Origin: Lanius collurio
Lineage: Eukaryota > Chordata > Aves > Passeriformes > Laniidae
Assembly (NCBI GenBank): GCA_020086605.1
Contig: JACBWW010000004.1
Coordinates: 42,052,535-42,116,534 of the forward strand
Length of the DNA stretch: 64,000 nt
Direction of reading: 5' to 3'
In this document: positions 35,501 to 47,500 of the stretch, in pieces
How the letters are laid out: each line of letters begins with the position of its first letter
Numbering within the stretch: the stretch's first letter is position 1
The notes under the pieces: generated by a model
Told to the model about the DNA's origin: nothing
Database searches by the model: none
What the model saw: only the letters and a program-made list of their open reading frames with translations
Position numbers and translations under genes: made by a program

Positions 35501-38500
35501 AAGGAAGCCAGGGAGGGCAGAGCAGGACATAGCTGCTTCTCTCTGCCACTGTTCCCTTGGTTCCTGGTCAGGCAGGAGCAGCTCAACTGCCCAAGGAAAC
35601 TCACCCCCCAGGGTACAGATCCTGCCTTCCTTGAGCTAGAGGTTGAGATGAGGGTGTTAGGTATCTTGCAGCACTGCAAGACCCTTTACAAACCCTTCAG
35701 ACGTCTTGTAGCATTGCAGGACCATTTACAAACCCTTCCTGTGCTGCAAAGCCGTTTTTGCAGGGAATGCTGCTTTTCAGTGGGCTTCAACCCACAGGCA
35801 GGTGTCTGGTCAGGGTGGAAGGGGTTATGTACCATGTCTTCCTTCTAGAGACTCTCAGGCTCTCCTGCAGCCCTCTCCCACCCTCTGTCCCACCCTATCC
35901 TTGCCCATTGGTCAGTCCCACTGCGGAGCTGTGTGGATGGAGGTGAGGATGCCTCTTTGAGGATCACTGCTTACAGTGGAAGCACTGCTCGGCTCCTCCT
36001 TGCTGAGGGGAGCCTGGACACCTCAGAGGATTGTTACCAGGTTTCACAGGACTGCCTGATGGCATTAAAGATGGGTTTTCCTTCTGGCTTGGCAGGCTGA
36101 CAGCGCAGTGGAGCGTGGAAGATGAGGAGGAGGCGGCGAGAGAGCGGCGGCGGCGGGAGCGGGAGAAGCAGCTGCGGTCCCAGGCAGAAGAGGGCTTGAA
36201 TGGCACCGTCTCCTGCTCGGAGAGCGCGGCTCTGGCACAGGAGAACCAGTAAGAAATACCCGTGGATAAATCCTTCAGCAACACACTTTCTCCTGGCAGC
36301 AAACCCCTCCTGCAGCCACTGAGCATGTGTCGCTGTTGTTTGGGGTCGTTTGGGGAAGATGGGGAAGTTCTCTAACAGGTTTGGGCTGGGGGATGTAGCG
36401 CACACTAGCAAATAGTGTGCTTTCTTGTTTGGGCAGAAAACCCCAGAAGTCCTGCTTTGATCTTTCTCTTGGCTGGAGGCTGGGGGTTTTACTGCCCTGA
36501 GAGTTTATGCTGGGACAGCTTGGGACAGGCTAGGCTCTGTCAGGGAGTCCCTGCTGCCAGTGTTTTCAGTGCCTGGTTAAATTTCAACTTGAGAGTCATC
36601 CTACACCAAAAATAATGGAGTTTCCTGATACATGCAAAGACAGATGTGCCTGAGGATGTGATGCACAGCCCCAGGCAGATCATGGTGCAAGCAATCACCT
36701 ATCCTGGCTGGGCTTCCCACTCCTCCCTTGGAGGATGCTGCCCTGGCACTGGGAAGCATAAAGCAGCCCCCGAGCTGGTGCAGTTCACAGCTCCAAGGGT
36801 TAAAATTAACTTTGTGCTTTAATGGGGCAGGTCCTAAATGGAAATAGCTCAGGAGGCATTTATGGAGATACTGAGATAGCTGCTGTCAAAGAGGAAACAT
36901 CTGGAGAAGGGATAGGATGACATCCCCAGGATCCCACACCACATCCTATTGCAGCCTCCCCATGTCCATGGTTCAGCAGCCCAGATGCTGTGCAGCACTG
37001 GGGCTAGCACAGAAACTAGTCTGCACTCTGAATTGCCAAATTCTTGTCTCAAAGACCTCAGTCTTACCACTATTTATGTGTTCAACTTAGTTCTGAATCT
37101 ATTGAGCACTATGAAAAAGTGGTGGCAGGATTTGGGGTTACAGTCAGAGAGAAGCAACATTTTCATTTTACTGGAAAAATAGCAAAAGTTATTTATGAAA
37201 ACCTATTCTTTTTCCATTAAAAGATCTTTTATTTTTTTTTTTGAGGTACAGTCAAAATTATGGAGGAGTTTTTTTTAATATAAAAGCATTACAAAACACG
37301 TTCACAATCTTTTGTGGAAATACACACGGTGATATTCCGCAGACAAAACCGCTGCAGTCTGCTCTAAAAGCAAACAGAAGGTCTGGAAAGTAATAATAGC
37401 CATTAGCTTTTCCAAACCCCCCTTCAGGTGGGAGCTAGGAAATAATTTGGAAAGGTCTTTAAAGCAGCAGATGAGATCTCTGGTCTCACTTTGCAGTGAG
37501 CAGCCTGAGGCCCAGAGCAGTGTGCAGCAGCCCCAGTAACCCAGCTTGCAGGCTCCAGTCCTGCTGGCATGGGCACAGCCGCCCTGCTGACCCCACAGGA
37601 CTATCAGCATTGCCCAAATTTAATTGAGTACTTATGACAAGAACAACTCCTAAAATTAAGGGTTTTGGTCCCTGCTTCATGCTGCCTAAACTTGCAGGGC
37701 CGAGCTCAACCAGAAGGATGTTTCTTCTTCTCTGGCCATTCCCTGGTTTAGTTTAGAGCTGCTGACAGCCACCTGAGCTTGCTCATGCAGCCAGGGTCAG
37801 CCCTGGCTATTAATCTCCTGAAAAGCTTCATTCTCTCTTGTGTAAATACTGCCTCCTCCTTCCCCTGGCTCTTCTCACGCCAGGGCTGATCCTATCCATG
37901 TCACCCCCATTTAGTTCAAACCCACCCTTGCATTTCCTTGCTGCAAAGGGACAGAGTGAACCTCCTGCTATCCCTTGCCCCCACTAAAGAAAACCAGAAA
38001 TAGTCTGGAGAACACAGGGTTTGCAGGAAAGGCAGGAGTGTGCTTGGAGCCAGAGGGATGGACATCAGCTGAAGTGGTGGTGATGAGGCTGTGCTGGCTT
38101 CCTGCTTCTCCTGGGGTTGTGTTTGCAGAGGGACACAGGGAAGCAGCCAGTTTTCCAGCAACATTCAGCTAGTCTCCCTTGCTCCCTGGGAGCTTTCCTC
38201 TTAGCCTGAGCACACATTTGTGACCAGAGCCACAGATACTGAACTGATTTTGCCTTGGCTGTCTTCAACAGTGCAGCTCACCCAAAGAAGAAAAAATGGA
38301 ATAACTGGAAGGAGAGAAGGATTGTGTCAGGCTGTGGCTCTTTCAGGCCAGGTTTAGGCCTTTTTGCATGCCTCTCATAATAATTTTCCACCTTGCTGTG
38401 TTTCAGCTATGACTTCAAGCCATCTGGGACTTCGGAGCTGGAGGAAGATGAGGGGTTCAGTGACTGGTCCCAGAAGCTCGAGCAGCGCAAGCAGAGGTGG

Positions 38501-41500
38501 GTAGGACACAGATGAACCAAGGGGAGGGGTACTCACCTCCCCAGCAAAGGGACTGTCCCTTAGGAGGGGTGACCAAATCGGGTCAAGTCTATCACGTGTA
38601 AGAATGAGGCCAGAGGCCGGAGCATCGGCAGGGCAGAGCAGGCCCCACAGCCGTGGGACAGATGCTCTCCGCCTGCCATTTGGGCTAGCAGGGAGGAATG
38701 GCCCAGGGATGGCCCCAAGCTTTGGGGATGTTTGGATTGAGCTTCGTGCTCCAAGCAGTGGCAGCCTGCCAGGGCCTGGGTTTGGAGGAGTGACAACAGC
38801 AGATTTAAGCCACCTGAGCTGCTGCAGGGGCTGAAACCGTCTCTAACATAATCCAGGCCAGCCTAAAAAGCTGTTCTAAGTTATTGCTGCTTCCTGGCTC
38901 ATGTCAGCATAGTGGGTGTTGTGGCCCCAGCCCACCTTGTGGCCTGGCTCCTCTCTGAGCAGGGAAAAACAGGCAGCAAAGAGCCCTGAGAGGTGCTTGT
39001 GTGCCAGCTCTTTAGTCCCCATCTCCCGTCACTCCTCCCTTGCTGAGCTAAACCAAACTCCTGCCTTATCCACTTCCCTTGGACACCATCTACCTGCACA
39101 TGAACTGTGTGACTCAGCTCTCTTGGCAGCTTGATTTTGCAGGGAATTTTTGGCGTAGCCTCTTCTTTACCCTGAAGAATTCTTTGCACAGAGAGGTGGT
39201 GTATGCCCCTTCCCTGGAAACATTCAAAGTCAGGTTGGACAGGGCTCTGAGAAACCTGATCTAATTGAAAAGGTCCCTGCTTATTTCAGAGAGATTTGAC
39301 TAGATGACCTTTAAAGGTCCTTTCCAACCCAAATTACTCTATGACTGAAAAAATGCTTAAGATTAATATTTACTTTTAAATAAATAAAAAGAGCTCAAAG
39401 TTTTGTTACTTTTCTCCAAACATTGTGGCTAAACCACACTGCAAGCTGTACCTTTGCAGCCCTGACCCTGTAAGTACTGCCTAAGCACCTCCAAGGACCA
39501 GCACAACGTGATTATAACATCTGTGGGAGCAATTAGAAGTCATCTGCTTTTCAGTTTGCTGCCTCTTTTTCCAGCCCCATTTACAAAGAGCTTTTCTGGA
39601 AAGAAAGGCTACTGCTATTCCCTCCTTGGTCTTCAAAAGAGAATTAGTTGGAATTAACATTATCCTCTCCAAGTATTTCTCCCTGGGTTTTTATGGGATG
39701 CTTGTCTTTATCCTGTAGCAGGAGGGAAAGGTGCTGAACAGGGGAGGTGTTCATGGCAGGTGAAGCCCATCAGTGAGAGGTGGTGCTTTAAAAGCAGGAG
39801 CTGTAGGTGCAAGGCTGTTTGGCTGGAGACTGGTTGAGAGAGGGAGCTAAAGGGGCTTAGATACTGTGGGCTTGCTGGAGGCAGGCTTTTTGCAAAGGCT
39901 GGGCTTGCTTCCTAGCAGGAAGTTGTGCCCTATAAAGTCCTTTCAGCAGCTTTGGCCTTGGGGACCTGCCTCAACTGAAGGACGAGGTTGGAGTGTGGTG
40001 TGAGCACGGGTAGGTTGTGTGTCTGCCTGCGGTGCCTGGTGCCGTGGTCAGGATTTCCCAACTCCACTCTCTCCTTAAGTGAAGATGGAGCAAAGCCTGG
40101 AGTTTAAATGGTGGCTGTGAAAGGGTGAATGGAGACAGCTGCTGTCTGTTGGATGGAACTAAACCAGATCCTGCATCCCCTGAGGGCCTTGGTGCTAAGG
40201 CATGTTTTCTTTTTGGTTTTCACTCTCCTCTTTGAGGTGAGAGATCCACAGTCAGCTGTGTGCAAGAAGGTGAAGCTGTGCCTGCCTAGCTGTGTCCCGT
40301 ACAAAATTGCTGTGCTGCGAAAGGCATCCTGTAGGCTGCAATGTGTTTGCTGGCCTTAATTTTTAATATGAGCTTGCACTTGAGCTGGAGATACTGCTGG
40401 CATCCTGGTAGAGAGCTGCTGGCTTTCTGGGCCTTCAGAGCCTGTTTGCTTTTGTGAGAGGATGATGAGAAACAAGCGAGCCAGCATATGCATCATCTTT
40501 TTCCCCATGTGGTCAGTGTGGAGGGCTGGATGGTGGCTGACCTGTGAGCTGCCTTTCCAGCAGCAGAGAGGTGGGTGGAGAGGTCTTGTTGGAGCTTGTT
40601 TTTGTGTTTTGGTGCTGGCTGCTGAGGGAGGAGCAGTGAGTCAGCCTTGCCCTTTGGCAGCTGCCTGCTAGCCAGCTCTCTAGCCCTGCTCTCTCAAGCC
40701 AGGCAATTTTAAGAACTGGGTGGGAGGAGAAGGCTGTCTTTTGGCTGGGGAAAGTAAGATGGCAGTAGTAGCTTGGGGGTGGCTGTGAGCCAGTGAGAAT
40801 TCTGGGGTTCTGTACTCCCAGTGCCCAAAGGCATGGGCTGCTCTGCTTTTGCAAAGCTGATTGCCTAAGCATACTCCTGGGTCACCTCTTGCAGCCTCGG
40901 AGACCTGGAGCAATTCTCTTGCACCAAACCCTTTGTGGTTTTTCAAACCCTTAAGTCAAGGGGTGACCCCATCTGCTTTGGAGCTCCTTTGTTTTGCTGG
41001 GCTATGAGATGACTGATGTGAGTAGAGGTGTAATTTTTTCCAAGGGGCAAAACTGCAGCTTGGGATCCGGTGTCAATACAGGATTGCTTGTGAAGCACCA
41101 TGCTTTGTTCATGAAAAGATTCCAGGGGAGTGGCTCTGCAGCCTTGCCCTAGAGTTGTGTTTCAGCTTGAGAAGCACGTTCATGTGTTGTTGGTTGGATT
41201 CTCCTCCAGCAAGAGACTCTGTTAGCAAGGAGGATGAGTTTAGGCAGAGAAGGGCTGTGTTTGGTTCCCCGTGTTGAATTGATGCTGGGCAGCATCAGAT
41301 TTGTGCTTGTGCACAGGACTGCAGGATGTGCTGGTTCACCTGGGATTTAGCTGTAACCAGGCAGGGAATTGAGCCAGCACCACATCATGGTAGCAGTGCC
41401 CTCTCTGCCAGGGGTTTGAGCAGCTCTTCTCTGCTTTCCTGTGGGTCTTGCCCATCATGATGCTGGTAATGTGCAGACACCTTCAGGTCTGCCCCAGCTC

Positions 41501-44500
41501 TTAGTTGAGCTGGGTCTTGGACATTGGAAGTGGGGGAGTGAGATATGACTGCTGTTACATCTGGGTGCCTGGAACTGGCTGTGAGCTCTGGTGTGGAATA
41601 CCCAGCAAGCTGTAGGCTGTGGGAGTGATAAAATTGGATTTCTAGAGGTTTGAGGTGCCTCATTGTTTCTGTAGGCTCATAACTGTGTTCTTCTTTGATG
41701 TCTCCCCCACCTCTAGGTCTCCAAGACAGTCATATGAAGAAGAAGACAGTGGTGTGAGGGAAGCTGAAGTCAAACTGGAGCAGATCCAGCTGGATCAAGA
41801 AAGTCCGGAGGAGAACATGGTTATCAGAGAGGAGGAGAGGCTGTGCCAGGAGGAAGAAGAGGCCCAAGAGCAGGAAGAAGGGGAACAAGCTGAGCAAGAG
41901 GTGGGATCAGGAGGAGCTGACCTTCTTTCCAGAGGATGGGTGGGAGAGCTGATGCTGGAGGCTGCTCTCCCATGTCTTAGCTCACCAGTGCTGCTGGAAG
42001 TTGAGCTGACATAGGCATTAGATGTGCTCTCATGGGATAACCTGGGGCTGGTGCCACCCTTGCCTGTGTGCTGTGCCTTCTTGTGGTCACTGCAGGCAGC
42101 CTTTTCCCATTTGTGAGAGTGGTGTGTTTGCTCCCAGAGTTTGTGGTGGCTTCATCATGTCCCTGCCATATTGAGGAGGAAAGTGTTAATTCTCCTGTGG
42201 CTTGGTGGGCACTGAGTAGCTTTACAGGAGAACTCAAATCTGAATTGTACTGCTTGTTTTTCTCTCCCCAGCCTTTATCACACCTTTGGAGCACCTTGTC
42301 TTGATAGATCTGAGCCTTGCATTGCTCCCAGCTGAAGTTTTTTTTTGTTCTGATAATTCCTGGTTAAGGGGGGAGAGAGAGACAAAGCTGGAATTCAAGT
42401 GGTGTGCAAGTTAGGGGGCTGAGCTTCAAGTATCATTTGTTGTAAATGGATTTTGACTGTATGGGCCTGGTAAGATTTTTGCATTTGAACTGCGTGTTTC
42501 TCTTTCCAACCCTTTATTCTAAAGACAGCCTCTCTCTCTCTCCTTTTGGCCTCTAAATTAGAAATCAATGTTTTTCTATCTCAGCTGTGGTAAGAGATCT
42601 TTGTAACTGATGCAAGGACCCCTTTTCATACCATTTGGGAATCTTGAACCGGCAAAATTTCTGATTTCTGCGCTCCCTTCCAAGTGACATATGAGCTTCT
42701 TCCTGAATGTTTCCAAATTAGATAATGTTAACTCAAAGTTTCTGTGCTTTTGTGTTTATTTAGTGTAAATCAGGAAGCCTGGGAGATGGGAAAAATCACT
42801 GTTGTAGCATAATAAGCAATTTGACCAACTCACTTCCTGGCTTGTTCTTTTTGTGCACTCAGGAAAAGAAGAGAAGGAGAAATGATGGGGAGAAAGAAGA
42901 AGAAACACCAGAGAAACGCCAGAAGGCCCCAAGTGTTGCCAGCCTGGAAGAGGAGGAGCTGTGCTCTGACCACACTGCCGTGTGCTCCACAAAGGTTTGT
43001 GTTCCTGGGGCCCCTCTGGATGCATGGCAACTGTCACAACACCCTACTAATGATGAGGAAAGATTATCCAGGGCTTACAGCAATGTGGGATGTCAATCCC
43101 GTTATCCCTCCTGCTACAAGCTGAGACAAACCACTTGAGCGATTTGCCTTGTCTTTCATGGCTGTCAATCTCCTCTCCTCCTACTTTGCCTTCTTGAGCT
43201 TTTGGAGGCTGTAGCAGTCACTCTGAAATTCTAAAGTTCAGTGATGACTCCAGGGAGTATTGTAGTACTGAGATACCTGTGCTTTCAACTTGTGAATTTT
43301 GTTAAAGACTACACAAGAACCTCATGAAATTTCCCTTCCAAAGGGAAAAAAACCCCAATAACTGAAACAGTGGCATTTTTCTATCTTACTTAGAACAAAA
43401 TGAATTACTTAAGTTGTTTAAACAAATGGGGATTCCTGATCTCTGGAGCATTGTGTCCTTCCCAATCACGTCTGTCTGCATTGATGCTCTTGTGAAACTT
43501 CCATTACTAATGCCACCTGAATTGCACCTTGTGACTTGTGTTGCATTTACTACAAATCCTCAGTTCTGTGTGTGTGCTCTTAAATATAGTAGTTACAGAT
43601 AAGTGATTCTGTACTGAATGGGCTTTTTTTTTTGTCTTTTTAAGCCCTAATCTTTTTGATTGTAGCAGTGAGGGAAATGGTGAGGTGTCTGTGTAGCCTG
43701 TTAATCTGCTATTAGCACTGTCTTTGCTTTTTTTTTTGCATTTAGTTTTGTGCTCTTTGCTGCTTACTCAATATTTCCTGACTGGGGATGATTGTATGAG
43801 TACTTACTTTTGCATCAGTAAATAGATGCCAAGAGGAAGGTTTCATCATCCACAGCCATCAGATTCTCACTCTTAATGGAGAATCCTTTTTATAGTCAAA
43901 TTAAAAGAGGGGAGACAGGGTGGGTTTGGATGCAGGCTCTGTGCTAATGCCAAGTTTGAAAAGTGTGGTGGGGGTAGCCAGAGCATATTCCTGAAGTGGG
44001 ACTGGTGGGAAAGTGCACAAAACACTTTCAGCATCTTTTATGTGCTGAAACTTCTGTCTTTACAACCCCAAAACACACATAGCTTCTTGACCTCAGCTTT
44101 ACTGCCACTGCTAGGATTAGCCCAGGGAAAGGTTTAGAAATACAGTCTTTCTGTTTCATAACAGTGATGTCAGAGCTCACCAGCACACTAAGCTGGATGT
44201 AAAGCTGTTTGGGAAAAATCTGGGCTTGGAGTCTTTCCAAAGGGAGGATGATCTTTACACCCCAGCTAGAGGGGCTCTGTGAACACTGAGAACTAAACAC
44301 ACTGGCCACCAAGAAGGTGTTTTGACACAGGAAGCTCAGCAGAAACCCTGCTTGTAGTGGAAAGACAAAAGTGTCTGCAGTTGGTGGTGTGTTCCCCTGC
44401 CAGATGTGGCTGGTGGAGGCCAGGCACACATTTGGGGCAGGCTGGTGTTAGGTTGTAGGGTGATGGGCTGTTTGGGGCTCAGAGGGCCGGTGTGGCCTCA

Positions 44501-47500
44501 GGGCTGAAGTAGGGGTGTATGGAGGCAAGGGGGAGGTCTTGTACGAGTCCTGTTTTGTCCTAGGCTGCTTGTGAGCCCTGAGTTTTGAGGCTGGCTGAGT
44601 GAGCAACTGTGGTTTCTTCTGGCCTTCAGAAAGTGTTTGGGACCAGGGAAGTGCACAATTCTCACTGCAGGGAAATGCCAGGGGTTGGGGGGAGGTGGTC
44701 TGCGAATAGCAGAGTGAAAGTTTGTTCCTACCTGGACTGTCATGCTGAGATACATTGTCACTTACAGCTTTTTGTAGTCCCTTCTGTGTTTAACCTGGTG
44801 CTCATTTGTGACCTTTCAGAAGTGCCTCTGTGTGGTTTGCACCTGCACACCATCTCCCTGGCAGGGTTGGCAAGGCTTTTTCCTATTGACATGTACTTGT
44901 GATTGAGAAGATGAGGCAAAAATCTGCCAGATTCCTCTTTCAGGTTGGTGCTGTGCCCCGTGAGGTACCAGCCTGCCCATCAATGAGCAAGGTGGTCAGC
45001 CCAGCCTCTGAAGTCATGGCTCAGAGGCAAGCAGCAGCTCCTGCAGCACCAAGCAAAGGAGTGAGCTGACAGCAGGCAGACAGCCTGCCCTGCAGACAGA
45101 GCTGGCTGATGGGCTTCTGTCGTGCTGCTGTGGGGGGACCCTGCAGAGTGACTCTCCCCAGGTCATCCCTATTAGCCAGGGTTGCACTGTTTGGTTGTTC
45201 TCTAATGGGCCTCATGCTCTTGGGCACAGCTGGCAAATGTGTCCTCTGTGTGACACTGTCTTGTCTTCTGTTTAGCTAAAATTTAGCACTGGCATCCTGA
45301 AATCTTCTTAAAGGATCATTTAGTGCTGTCTTTTATCTGCTAACTTGGTAGGTGATGTTTCCTGTGGCACAGGCAGCAGTTTTACAGGGGGAGAAGGCTC
45401 CTTTTTACTTGGTTGCTGCTCCTTGACTCTGTGGGAGCTGGTGTTAAGAAAGCCTCCCCTTTGGCTTCAAGGTGATTTTTCTCTCTGTATGCTTGTTTTG
45501 TGGGGCATGAAAGAATCATGAGGTTTAGCAACATTTCAGCTTTCCTTTCCTGCAGTGGTTGTGCAGTGTTTGCTTGCCTTCCTGTCTTGGCCAAAGAGTT
45601 ATTGCACAGAAGCTTCTGGTGCAAAACTCTTTCCTGATGGCTTGACATGAAGAGCTGCCTTGCAGGTGGCTCCATGAGCTGATTTGCCCTGTCTGTGTGC
45701 TTCTCTGGCATGGATAAGTTGACCTCACTCATGCCTATGCTCCTCCCATGCTTGGCTTCTCTTCTGCAGATGTGGCCTCTAGTTTTCCCCCTCGTCTCTC
45801 TGTACTTGCCATTTCCCTTTTTGTGTCTGGTTAGGAAGCCAAGGGTCTGAGAGACACCTTCTCCTTCAGCAGAGGGAGTAGAGAAAATAGTCTTGGTTGG
45901 TGTTTCAGCTGTCAGTCAATTTACACATTGTTGATTTTCCCCTGAAATTGGTTGGGATACCCTTCCCCTGCTTGGAAAGAAGGAGGAAGGGGAATGCTCA
46001 GTGTCTCTCTGATCACTAGGGTAACATGAGGGCTGATTGAGGCATTTCTAACCAAAATATGGGTGAGGGGTCAGGGCCGAGAAATGGTCAGCTAAGGTGA
46101 CCTGCATCCATCTGAGATCCATGGACAAGAGTTATATCTTTGTCTTCTTTCTCCTCCATTCAGATCACGGACAGAACCGAGTCGCTGAACCGCTCAATAC
46201 AGAAAAGGTATTTCTAGGGTTGGCCTCAGGGTAAAGCAGGTCACTTGCTGCCAATGGAGATTGTCAGCAGGTCCTGCTGTGGGGAGGGGCAGGAGTGACA
46301 GGCTGCCTGTGGCCCTCAAAGTCCTCTCTTCTGCCTGAGGCACTGGGGGAGCACCTTAATCGTCCTCTCTGTTCTGCAGTAACAGCATAAAGAAGAGTCA
46401 GCCTCCTCTCCCTGTGTCGAAGATTGATGACAGGCTGGAGCAGTACACACAGGCTATTGAGGTGGGTTGCTGTGTTGTCTCTGCCCCCACCCTCCCAGGA
46501 ACCCTTTTTGCTGGTGTTGCTCTCCCAGCGTGCCTCTTAGCCTTACCATCTGGGAGATGGCAGCTAAATTGTCTTCCCTTGGGTGGGAGCACTCCTTGCT
46601 CCTGTCTGTATCTCCCTCCACAGCATAAAGTAGGTTTCTTTAGTAAGCTGTCCCATGCTTGTTTTTTTCATGTTCTCTGCTTAAAGAGTGAGGGTATCTG
46701 ACAGGAACTAGTAGGACTCTACAAGTCTCCTTTTACACCCCTTTATCTCCAAGGACCTTCTGATTACAGGGGTTAAAAATTAACAACAGACACACTGATG
46801 GCGAACTGTCTCCATTTATTTTCCAGACCTCCACAAAGGCTCCAAAACCTGTCCGGCAGTCCTCTCTTGACCTTCCCACCACAAGCATGATGGTGGCCAG
46901 CACAAAAAGCCTCTGGGAGACTGGGGAGGTCACAGCTCATTCTGTTGTGAAGCCCTCGGCCTGTAAGGTATGGCCCTTGGAGGACTTGCCTTGCTTGTGC
47001 TGGAGGCAGGGGCACAACGTGCATTGCCCTTGATTATCCTGTTGGTACATCCTGTTAGTGGGGCCTACACGCTCCAAAGGTATCTATATTAGAGGCCTTC
47101 CAACATGTTGTAAGGCTTTGTACCTTGGAGATTCAATTTTTTTGTAGTCTCCCCAATTGTTCCTTGGGGGTACGTTTAAGAAAACCTCTGTGATGCTGGT
47201 TGAGGCTCTGATTTGAAATGGGAATAAAATCAGCTGGTGGGGAGAATGCATGTGTCTCCTACAGGGGCTTAGGCTGAGCTCCAGTTGTCAAGCATGAAGT
47301 TGCATCTAGTACCAAAGTGATAAATCTTGTGAACTTGGAAGATGCAAGAGAGTGTTATATAATGCTGTCAGTTATTTCACTTTCTGGTTGTTGTGGGTGA
47401 AGCTGGTTCTGTAACAAGTTGGTTGCAAATCTGTGTTTATGAGAGCAGAATTCTTTACAGTAGAGAAGCTATGATGTTTACATATCTTAAATAGTTAATG

